40,999 bases of DNA, taken from the NCBI GenBank assembly GCA_017471925.1, contig JAFURM010000012.1:1-40999 (forward strand), in the 5' to 3' direction. The notes beneath the pieces were generated by a model. The model was not told the origin of the DNA. It searched no databases and saw nothing but the letters and a program-made list of their open reading frames with translations. Both the position numbers and the translations under genes were made by a program. Below, one piece after another: positions 35,047 through 40,999 of this stretch. Positions within the stretch are counted from its first letter, which is position 1; each line of letters opens with the position of its first letter. The DNA comes from Bacteroides sp. (lineage in GTDB: Bacteria; Bacteroidota; Bacteroidia; Bacteroidales; Bacteroidaceae).

Positions 35047-36525
35047 ATGAAAGCATTAAACAAGCAAACAGCCCCAAAATCCGTGGCTCCTGAGCGCATC
35101 ATCCAGTTTGGTGAAGGCAATTTTCTCCGTGCATTCGTGGATTGGATTGTCTACAACATGAATCAGAAGACCGACTTCAACGGTAGCGTAGTCGTGGTAC
35201 AGCCCATCGAAAGAGGTATGGTGGAATGGCTCAACGGCCAGGACTGCCTCTATCACGTCAATCTGCAAGGACGTCAGAACGGCAAGCCTGTCAACACACT
35301 GACCCGCATCGACTGCATCAGCCGCGCGCTGAATCCCTACTCTCAGAATGCCGCCTTCATGGCATTGGCCGACCAACCGGAAATCCGCTTCGTCATCTCC
35401 AACACGACCGAGGCAGGTATTGCTTTCGACCCCAACTGCAAGTTCACCGATGCTCCCGCATCCTCCTATCCCGGCAAGCTCACCCAGCTGCTCTACCGTC
35501 GCTTCAAGACGTTCAAGGGCGACAAGACCAAGGGTCTCATCATCATGCCTTGCGAACTCATCTTCCTGAACGGACACCACCTGAAGGAGTGCATCTACCA
35601 GTATATCGAGCTGTGGAAAGAGGACTTCGGTGCCGACTATGAGAAGTTCAAGACCTGGTTCACCAAGTACTGCTACGTTTGCGCCACATTGGTGGACCGC
35701 ATCGTGCCGGGCTTCCCCCGCAAGGAGATTGCCCAGATTCAGAAGAAGATCTGCTATGCCGACAACCTCGTGGTACAGGCCGAAATCTTCCATCTGTGGG
35801 TCATCGAGAAGCCCGAAAACATGTCCATCGCCGCTTTGCGCAAGGAATTCCCTGCCGAGAAGGCCGGCCTGGACGTGCTCATCGCAGCGTCTGAAGCTCC
35901 CTACCATGAACGCAAGGTGACGTTGCTCAATGGTCCTCACACTGTACTCTCACCGGTAGCCTACCTGAGTGGCGTGAACATCGTACGCGATGCCTGCAAC
36001 CACCCCGTCATCGGCAAGTATGTACGCAAGGTGCAGTTTGACGAGCTGATGCAGACCCTGAACCTGCCGATGGAAGAGCTGAAGAAGTTTGCAGCCGACG
36101 TATTGGAACGCTTCGACAATCCTTATGTAGAACATCAGGTGACCAGCATCATGCTGAACTCCTTCCCCAAATATCAGACACGTGACCTCCCCGGCCTGAA
36201 GACCTATCTGGAGCGCAAGGGCGAACTTCCCAAGGGTCTGGTACTCGGATTGGCAGCCATCATTACCTATTATAAAGGTGGCGTGCGTGCCGATGGTGCC
36301 GAGATTGTCCCCAACGATGCACCCGAAATCATGCAGTTGCTGAAAGACCTTTGGGCAACAGGCGACACTCGCAAGGTAGCCGAAGGAGTATTGGCAGCCA
36401 AGGAACTCATCTGGGGCGAACATGGCGACTTGAACGCCATCCCCGGCCTGACCGACATGGTAACCGCCTTCCTGAACGACATCCAGTCCAAGGGTATGCT
36501 GGAGACAGTCAAGAGCATCCTCTAA
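35047..36525 (+). CDS. uxaB: Tagaturonate reductase (altronate oxidoreductase)
   Basis: UxaB reduces tagaturonate to altronate with NADH in hexuronate breakdown. The 492-residue product belongs to the polyol-specific dehydrogenase/reductase family: IIQFGEGNFLRAFVDWIVY is the N-terminal NAD-binding loop, then FVISNTTEAGIAF, MPCELIFLNGHHLKECI, CATLVDRIVPGFP (catalytic Lys/Asp region follows), and KVTLLNGPHTVLSPVAYLSG with the conserved His. Length matches the family. It is divergent from uxaC with overlapping promoters. uxaA is not in the window. Confidence 0.95.
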   Translation: MKALNKQTAPKSVAPERIIQFGEGNFLRAFVDWIVYNMNQKTDFNGSVVVVQPIERGMVEWLNGQDCLYHVNLQGRQNGKPVNTLTRIDCISRALNPYSQNAAFMALADQPEIRFVISNTTEAGIAFDPNCKFTDAPASSYPGKLTQLLYRRFKTFKGDKTKGLIIMPCELIFLNGHHLKECIYQYIELWKEDFGADYEKFKTWFTKYCYVCATLVDRIVPGFPRKEIAQIQKKICYADNLVVQAEIFHLWVIEKPENMSIAALRKEFPAEKAGLDVLIAASEAPYHERKVTLLNGPHTVLSPVAYLSGVNIVRDACNHPVIGKYVRKVQFDELMQTLNLPMEELKKFAADVLERFDNPYVEHQVTSIMLNSFPKYQTRDLPGLKTYLERKGELPKGLVLGLAAIITYYKGGVRADGAEIVPNDAPEIMQLLKDLWATGDTRKVAEGVLAAKELIWGEHGDLNAIPGLTDMVTAFLNDIQSKGMLETVKSIL

Positions 36526-36550
36526 AACTGTTTCAGATTTGAATTTATTC

Positions 36551-36604
36551 AGGCACGAATGACACAGACGGACATCACGCGTTCTATCCGTGCCATCCGT
36601 GCCT
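36551..36604. repeat. Dispersed GGCACGGA inverted-repeat element, copy 2
   Basis: The left arm AGGCACGAATGACACAGACGGA pairs imperfectly with the right arm TCCGTGCCATCCGTGCCT. It lies 26 bases after the uxaB stop and may act as its terminator, though no T run follows. Confidence 0.65.
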
Positions 36605-36666
36605 GATATTTTCTGATGCTGCAAGAAAAATTGCTACTGTTTATTTCCTATTCTATAAATTATTCG

Positions 36667-36674
36667 TACTTTTG
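36667..36674 (+). promoter_or_regulatory. -7 box upstream of the UpxY-like gene
   Basis: TACTTTTGC lies about 180 bases before the GTG start. The long leader fits antiterminator-controlled capsule loci. No flanking inverted repeats of an invertible promoter were seen here. Confidence 0.5.
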
Positions 36675-36856
36675 CCCACAAATAAGAGGCTACAAGTCTT
36701 CCGCCAAGTGCGGACAGACATCGGCAGTTTGGGAATTTTTCCACATTTCATCCCGAAGCAAGCCTTCTTATTATATTGATTTTCAACACACTGCCCCATT
36801 CCACCTGCGAATCCGGGGGAGTATGAGATTTACCCGACATACCATACGTTGCCCAC

Positions 36857-38002
36857 GTGACAGCAACAGACAATAGCAGCAAACTTATTCACTCCTCTCC
36901 TACCGCCGCACCGCCTGCATGGTACATCATGACTTCGCCCGACCCTTATGCCATCGAAGAGCATTTGTTGGACGAAAACATGTACAGGGAGAAGAATGGC
37001 CTGACGCCATTCCAATACTTTGTGCCCTACCGTTTCCTGCAACAACGGATAGCTCCTCGTGTCCCCGAAGAAGAGCCGGGCGAAGAGCAGGTTCCCATGT
37101 CCGAAGAGCAGAGCGAAGCCTACAGCAACAACGCCCTGCGGAGTGCCCTGAAACGATACATCTTCATCAAGGCACACGGCAAGGAACTGGAAAGCCTGCT
37201 CACCGACAGAGACAAACAGCCCATCTACTATAACCTGTGGTACTATCGCGACCGCAACCGGCAAAAGGTGACCGCTTCCGACGACATGATGGAACGGTTC
37301 ATTGAGGCATGTTGTGACCGACGCATCCGCTTTGAGGTGTGGCCTGCCATGGACAATCTGGAAGAAAACGACGAAGTAGTGCTCAACACCACTCAGTTCA
37401 AGGGCTACAAAGCCCATGTGCTGAAGGTAGAAAACGGGAAAAACGGCCGCACACTCACGGTGGCCCTGAACCTCTTTCAGGGAGCCATGTTGCTGAAGTT
37501 GCCCCACCTGAGAATGCAGGATGTGCTTTTCAACAGTAGGGACAGTGCACCAAGCAGCCGGGAGAGCAACCGTTACAAACTGATAGAGGACACCCAGCGG
37601 AAGCTGTTCGCCATTATGGAACACCGTTGGATGGGGATACCGTCAGAGACAATCATCAAGCGTGATATGGCTACGCTCGATTTACTCTTCACCTACCGTT
37701 ACCTGTTTCTCCCCACTCCGGCCATGCGGCGCAAGTTCAAGGCACTGATGCTGATATGTGCCTCAATGCGCGGAGACCGTCGGGAGACAGACCTCCTCGT
37801 CAGACAGACGGAACGTGAACTGCAGGAGATGGATGCCCAGCCGGCAGCCAAGTCAGCAGTAGAGCTTCGTGCCTTTCTGCAGGCAGCCCTTTTCATCGCC
37901 ACCCACAACCCCGATTATCGCGCTGCTGCCTTGTCCTATTTGGAATCACGCCCCAAGCCCACCGCCACCCATCTGCAACTGCTCAGATGGCTGAACCATT
38001 AA
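36857..38002 (+). CDS. UpxY/NusG-like transcription antiterminator with extra C-terminal domain
   Basis: The N-terminal part is NusG-like: AWYIMTSPDPYAIEEHL (21-37), FQYFVPYRF, then LKRYIFIKAHGKELESLL, followed by a KOW-like segment DEVVLNTTQFKGYKAHVLKV (172-191) and TVALNLFQGAMLLKLP. UpxY proteins of this kind stop polymerase terminating early in Bacteroides capsule operons. They are usually about 170-190 residues; this is 381. Residues 235-381 form an extra, mostly helical domain of unknown function. The start is GTG; an in-frame TGA lies 11 codons upstream and no ATG includes the conserved WYIM. It precedes a UDP-glucose dehydrogenase gene, so it likely heads a capsule locus. Confidence 0.7.
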   Translation: MTATDNSSKLIHSSPTAAPPAWYIMTSPDPYAIEEHLLDENMYREKNGLTPFQYFVPYRFLQQRIAPRVPEEEPGEEQVPMSEEQSEAYSNNALRSALKRYIFIKAHGKELESLLTDRDKQPIYYNLWYYRDRNRQKVTASDDMMERFIEACCDRRIRFEVWPAMDNLEENDEVVLNTTQFKGYKAHVLKVENGKNGRTLTVALNLFQGAMLLKLPHLRMQDVLFNSRDSAPSSRESNRYKLIEDTQRKLFAIMEHRWMGIPSETIIKRDMATLDLLFTYRYLFLPTPAMRRKFKALMLICASMRGDRRETDLLVRQTERELQEMDAQPAAKSAVELRAFLQAALFIATHNPDYRAAALSYLESRPKPTATHLQLLRWLNH

Positions 38003-38018
38003 TGAAAAACGGCGCAAA

Positions 38019-38107
38019 AAAGTATCTTAAGATAAATGGCAAAGTATCTTAAGATAAATGCCGGTTTATCTTAAGATAAATTGCCAAGTATCCTAAGATA
38101 CCTGAAA
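38019..38107. repeat. Four 22-23 bp tandem repeats built on TATCTTAAGATA
   Basis: Units start at 38019, 38041, 38063 and 38086. Units 1-3 carry the perfect palindrome TATCTTAAGATA, unit 4 TATCCTAAGATA. The array begins 17 bases after the UpxY-like stop. Confidence 0.85.
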
Positions 38108-38123
38108 ACGGCCTATATAATCT

Positions 38124-38226
38124 TGTCTTTTCCTGATTTCAGTAGACGTTTTTCAGTTTCATTAGCTGTATTAGTAGACACTTCTTCTGGAAGCCTACTG
38201 GAAGTCTGTCTTTTCCTGATTTCAGT
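38124..38226. repeat. 20-bp direct repeat, 83 bp apart
   Basis: The 20-mer TGTCTTTTCCTGATTTCAGT occurs at 38124-38143 and again at 38207-38226 without mismatch. Confidence 0.85.
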
Positions 38227-38393
38227 GGCTCTTCTGCAATTTGGTTGAATTCTCATTTTCGAGCAGATATACTTCATCGGCCAAGTAATATATACTTCAT
38301 CGGTCAGGTAATATATACTTCAAGTGCTAACGGATATATACTGAGTTGGCCAAGTAAGTACTTTGCCTTTTTCAACTAAATTGCAGAAGAGCC
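38227..38393. repeat. 23-bp inverted repeat around a tandem array
   Basis: GGCTCTTCTGCAATTTGGTTGAA (split here: GGCTCTTCTGCAATTT then GGTTGAA, 38227-38249) pairs with 38371-38393 with one mismatch. The 121 bp between hold the 23-bp array at 38266-38357. Confidence 0.8.
38266..38357. repeat. Four 23-bp tandem repeats (TATATACTTC family)
   Basis: Units at 38266, 38289, 38312 and 38335 begin with TATATACT or GATATACT; three of them end with the AAGTAA or AGGTAA tail. A related array lies at 39361-39449. Confidence 0.85.
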
Positions 38394-38463
38394 AGTTCAG
38401 TAGACGTTTTTTGTTTCGTTAGCCAGATTAATAGACACTTCCTTTGGAAGCCCACTGAAAGCC

Positions 38464-38757
38464 TTTACACTTCCCGTTTTCCATCCTGATATTGTTTTAC
38501 ACCTGTCAAAGATGGACAAGCAGGATTCCTGGCTTTTTGTTTGGCAAGAATGGATAGTATAAACACCTTGCCTGATGCATCGGGCAATGCTGTTGCTATG
38601 CCTGAAAAAAACTGTTAGAAACTGTTTGGGGATATTGATAAAGAACAGGCAGACATGAATACTTGTCCGGCGCAAATAATCCAACGAGTGTTGGAGTATG
38701 ACACGATGGATGATTGACGTATAGAGCATGTGTAATAACTCCTTCTATTAACTAAAC
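38464..38757. other. Non-coding leader before the small capsule-locus gene
   Basis: No supported gene. It contains the near-perfect palindrome TTGCCTGATGCATCGGGCAA at 38568-38587 (one mismatched pair), which could be a hairpin or protein site. A minus-strand frame across 38397-38729 has no family resemblance and overlaps repeats. Confidence 0.5.
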
Positions 38758-39315
38758 ATGATGAAAGAAACAATAAAGTCTCCCGGACAGATATACGATG
38801 AGTGGAAAAACTCCCTACGCAATCCGGACGATAGCATCTTTTACTATCACCCCTCGTTAGAGCGCATCATCCTTGGCCTCGCCATGTATGCCATAGTCTC
38901 ACACCCCTACCTCAGCAAGTTGAAGAAAGCCGAAGCCCTATCAATCTATAACATCTACATCAACGAGATGGTGACAGCATGGATTGACGAGACAGAACAG
39001 TTTGAGCACCTCTTTACCTCACTGATGACCCTGTGTGAAGCCTACAATACCGTTTGCCAAGGGTTTGCCGCCCAGCATCCCGGACTGAAGAAAACCATCC
39101 TCCATCTGCAATACACCTTCTGCTATTGGATAGCCGTTGCTGGAGACATGAATGAGAAGAGAGCAGACGAACTGCTGGATGACATCTCCACCGATGGTAA
39201 ACGTATCGACTCCGATATCATTTCACAGCTTGCCAAGCGAATCCAGCCCATTGTTATAAGCAAGGGAGAGAAACTTGATCCGCTTGAAGGTTTGTCGCTG
39301 ATTGAGAATGCATGA
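38758..39315 (+). CDS. Small helical protein of a capsule locus (UpxZ-like by position)
   Basis: The 185-residue protein has no signal peptide or membrane span and appears all-helical, with a lysine/glutamate-rich surface and aromatic clusters such as DDSIFYYHPSLERIILGLAMYAIV (written in parts: DDSIFYYHPSL, ERIILGLAMYAIV). I do not recognise its family with certainty. In Bacteroides capsule loci the second gene, after UpxY, is UpxZ, an inhibitor of UpxY proteins from other loci, about 160 residues. Position, size and neighbours (UpxY-like gene upstream, UDP-glucose dehydrogenase downstream) fit that role. Repeat arrays of one family lie on both sides. Confidence 0.55.
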   Translation: MMKETIKSPGQIYDEWKNSLRNPDDSIFYYHPSLERIILGLAMYAIVSHPYLSKLKKAEALSIYNIYINEMVTAWIDETEQFEHLFTSLMTLCEAYNTVCQGFAAQHPGLKKTILHLQYTFCYWIAVAGDMNEKRADELLDDISTDGKRIDSDIISQLAKRIQPIVISKGEKLDPLEGLSLIENA

Positions 39316-39333
39316 TTAGATAGATGAAAAACT

Positions 39334-39357
39334 CGTTAATCCGTTGGAGGATTAACG
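39334..39357 (+). terminator. Hairpin after the small capsule-locus gene
   Basis: CGTTAATCC pairs with GGATTAACG around GTTGGA, 18 bases after the stop. There is no T run, so it may be an attenuator-like hairpin rather than a full terminator. Confidence 0.5.
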
Positions 39358-39360
39358 AAA

Positions 39361-39449
39361 TTATACTTCATCCCCCATTTAATATGTCTTCATCGGCAAA
39401 GTAATATATACTTCAAGTGCCGGTGAATATATACTGTCTTGGAGAAGAC
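39361..39449. repeat. Four 22-23 bp tandem repeats (TATATACTTC family), second array
   Basis: Units at 39361, 39383, 39405 and 39428 share TATACTTCATC, TATATACTTCAAGTGC and TATATACTG with the array at 38266-38357. It ends 26 bases before the UDP-glucose dehydrogenase ATG. Confidence 0.85.
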
Positions 39450-39475
39450 AAATAAATCATCAAATATAGAATCAC

Positions 39476-40819
39476 ATGAAACAGTACAGAATAGCCGTAG
39501 CCGGCACCGGCTATGTCGGCCTGAGCATTGCAACTTTGCTCAGCCAGCACCATCAGGTGACTGCCGTGGATGTCATCCCCGAAAAGGTAGAGAAGCTGAA
39601 CAACAAGATTTCCCCCATTCAGGATGACTACATCGAAAAGTACCTGACCGAAAAGCCATTGAATCTCACCGCTACCCTTGACGGAGCTTCCGCCTACAAG
39701 GAAGCGGACTTCGTGGTGATTGCCGCCCCCACCAACTACGACCCGGTAAAGAACTTCTTCGACACCCATCACATCGAAGATGTCATCGACCTGGTGCGCA
39801 GCGTGAACGACAAGGCCGTGATGGTCATCAAGAGCACCATTCCTGTGGGCTATTGCGAAAGCCTTTACAGAAAGTTCGGCAAAACACTTCGTCTGCTCTT
39901 CTCTCCCGAATTCTTGCGTGAGAGCAAGGCTCTGTATGACAACCTCTACCCCAGCCGTATCATTGTCGGTTCACCCTCTGCAGCCATCTCCGATCATGCC
40001 GAAGAACTGGCCGAAGCCGCCAAGACCTTTGCCGCCTTATTGGTGGAAGGGGCTATCGGCAGCAGAGAGCAAGCAACTGACAACTATCAACTCTCAACCC
40101 CTGACTATCAATTACCAACTCTCAACTATCAACTGTCCAAGGGGATTCCCTTGCTCTTCATGGGTCTGACCGAAGCCGAGGCCGTGAAACTCTTCGCCAA
40201 CACCTACCTCGCTTTGCGTGTCAGCTACTTCAATGAACTGGACACTTATGCCGAAATGAAAGGTCTGAAAACCCAGGACATCATCAACGGAGTGTCCCTT
40301 GATCCGCGCATTGGTCAGCACTACAACAATCCCAGCTTCGGCTACGGCGGCTACTGCCTGCCTAAGGACACCAAGCAACTGTTGGCCAACTACAACGATG
40401 TGCCTCAGAACATGATGAGTGCCATCGTGGAGAGCAACCGCACCCGAAAAGACTTCATTGCCGACCGTGTATTGAATATGACAGGCTATTATGACTACTA
40501 CAACCGTGGAGATTATAATAAGGAAGAGGAAAAGGAGTGCGTCATCGGAGTCTACCGACTGACCATGAAATCCAACTCCGACAACTTCCGCCAAAGTTCC
40601 ATCCAAGGCGTAATGAAACGTATCAAGGCCAAGGGAGCTACGGTTATCATCTATGAACCGACTCTTGAAAACGGCAGCACTTTCTTCGGCAGTAAGGTGG
40701 TGAATGACTTGAAGGCATTCAAAGCCCGGTCGCAAGCTATCATTGCCAACCGCTATGATAGTTGTCTGGATGATGTAGCAGAAAAGGTATATACAAGGGA
40801 CATATTCAAGAGAGACTAA
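39476..40819 (+). CDS. ugd: UDP-glucose 6-dehydrogenase
   Basis: Ugd oxidises UDP-glucose to UDP-glucuronate with two NAD+, a capsule precursor. The 447-residue product has the Rossmann loop [17 protein letters not shown] (6-22), [36 protein letters not shown], the central helix [22 protein letters not shown], and catalytic Cys294 in [14 protein letters not shown]. Residues about 195-222 are an in-frame insert with repeats of NYQLS/DYQLP between the [10 protein letters not shown] region and GIPLLFMG; I expect close relatives to lack it. The insert DNA is an intergenic-type ATCAACT repeat. Other nucleotide-sugar dehydrogenases are possible but less likely. Confidence 0.93.
   Translation: MKQYRIAVAGTGYVGLSIATLLSQHHQVTAVDVIPEKVEKLNNKISPIQDDYIEKYLTEKPLNLTATLDGASAYKEADFVVIAAPTNYDPVKNFFDTHHIEDVIDLVRSVNDKAVMVIKSTIPVGYCESLYRKFGKTLRLLFSPEFLRESKALYDNLYPSRIIVGSPSAAISDHAEELAEAAKTFAALLVEGAIGSREQATDNYQLSTPDYQLPTLNYQLSKGIPLLFMGLTEAEAVKLFANTYLALRVSYFNELDTYAEMKGLKTQDIINGVSLDPRIGQHYNNPSFGYGGYCLPKDTKQLLANYNDVPQNMMSAIVESNRTRKDFIADRVLNMTGYYDYYNRGDYNKEEEKECVIGVYRLTMKSNSDNFRQSSIQGVMKRIKAKGATVIIYEPTLENGSTFFGSKVVNDLKAFKARSQAIIANRYDSCLDDVAEKVYTRDIFKRD
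40070..40138. repeat. CAACTATCAACT-type repeat inside ugd
   Basis: Repeated CAACTATCAACT, CTGACTATCAATT and CAACTCTCAACT units run through the coding frame and resemble the intergenic repeat at 6044-6073. Confidence 0.8.
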
Positions 40820-40837
40820 GAAAAAACAGCCAATCCG

Positions 40838-40868
40838 TTGGCGGAATGGAAGAAAAGGTTTATCTTTG
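40838..40868 (+). promoter_or_regulatory. Promoter of the last, partial gene
   Basis: TTG (40838-40840), 20 bp, then TATCTTTG (40861-40868), 27 bases before the ATG. A GCCAATCCGTTGGC hairpin overlaps the -33 box. Confidence 0.7.
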
Positions 40869-40894
40869 CAGAACTGATTAATTAGTTGCAAATG

Positions 40895-40999
40895 ATGAAA
40901 AAGGAAATAACCAAGGAAGAGGTGATGAAAAGATTCTTAGCCTCCCGAAACAAGAAAAGAGAACACTTGGTGAAATTAGAAGAAAACATGCGTAGAGAA
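40895..40999 (+). CDS. Small lysine/glutamate-rich protein, cut by the window end
   Basis: An open frame from ATG 40895 (or 40892) runs 35 codons to the window edge. It is strongly charged (KKEITKEEVMKRFLASRNKK, then REHLVKLEENMRRE) and looks helical. A good promoter lies upstream. Function is unknown; it is placed as the next capsule-locus gene. Confidence 0.6.
   Translation, partial: MKKEITKEEVMKRFLASRNKKREHLVKLEENMRRE

Larger units (their letters stand above)
38138..38461. repeat. 67-bp imperfect direct repeat flanking an inverted repeat
   Basis: Segment 38138-38204 (TTCAGTAGACGTTTTT...) recurs at 38396-38461 with about ten differences. The two copies enclose the inverted repeat at 38227-38393. 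Confidence 0.75.

Noticed and set aside
38019-38107. CRISPR array
   Set aside because: Repeats are contiguous and palindromic with no unique spacers.
38397-38729. 110-residue minus-strand frame
   Set aside because: Overlaps the repeat copy at 38396-38461, has no recognisable domain and no promoter; probably chance.

Overview
The window looks like a Bacteroides (Bacteroidota) chromosome. The evidence is a set of Bacteroidota-type proteins (DUF4293, DUF4301, Bacteroidota-type omega subunit and BamD, UpxY-like antiterminator) and repeated promoter signatures of the Bacteroides sigma factor type (TTTG, about 17-21 bp, TAnnTTTG) upstream of many genes. Almost every gene matches a core family. Species is not assigned.

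Layout. 1-860 is a decayed accessory patch: the nuclease end of an MmeI-like restriction/modification enzyme and an IS5-like transposase remnant, next to the 3' end of a tRNA-Ser(UGA) gene. 1.2-12.8 kb holds an S26-type peptidase followed by a long run of minus-strand housekeeping genes: lepA plus a Na+/H+ antiporter, a winged-helix protein, a C_GCAxxG redox-type protein, an Nramp transporter, pheT-yebC-TSCPD, and bamD-rpoZ-DUF4293. uvrB (+) follows. 15.1-21.5 kb is a minus-strand operon: a 1436-residue membrane protein made of two joined sensor-kinase modules, its response regulator, and an AbgT-family transporter. 21.7-31 kb carries prs, a sodium:solute symporter, rpmE2, class II aldolase, DUF4301, a RelA-type (p)ppGpp synthetase with dgkA, an MFS protein and panB. 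32-36.5 kb has a SpoU-family methyltransferase and the divergent hexuronate genes uxaC/uxaB. 36.8-41 kb looks like the start of a capsular polysaccharide locus: an oversized UpxY/NusG-like regulator, a repeat-rich 755-bp gap, a small helical protein, a UDP-glucose 6-dehydrogenase and the start of another small gene.

The most striking observations are these. (1) In the giant sensor, module 1 keeps the ATP-binding boxes but has Asp where module 2 has the phosphoacceptor-like His, while module 2 keeps the His but has lost the glycines of its ATPase G1 box; the two halves look complementary. (2) Five intergenic arrays share a 22-23 bp tandem period although their unit sequences mostly differ. (3) The divergent uxaC and uxaB promoters overlap in a 13-bp palindrome that contains both -33 boxes. 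(4) A UDP-glucose dehydrogenase carries an in-frame insert made of an intergenic-type repeat. (5) The RelA-type enzyme has lost key hydrolase residues.
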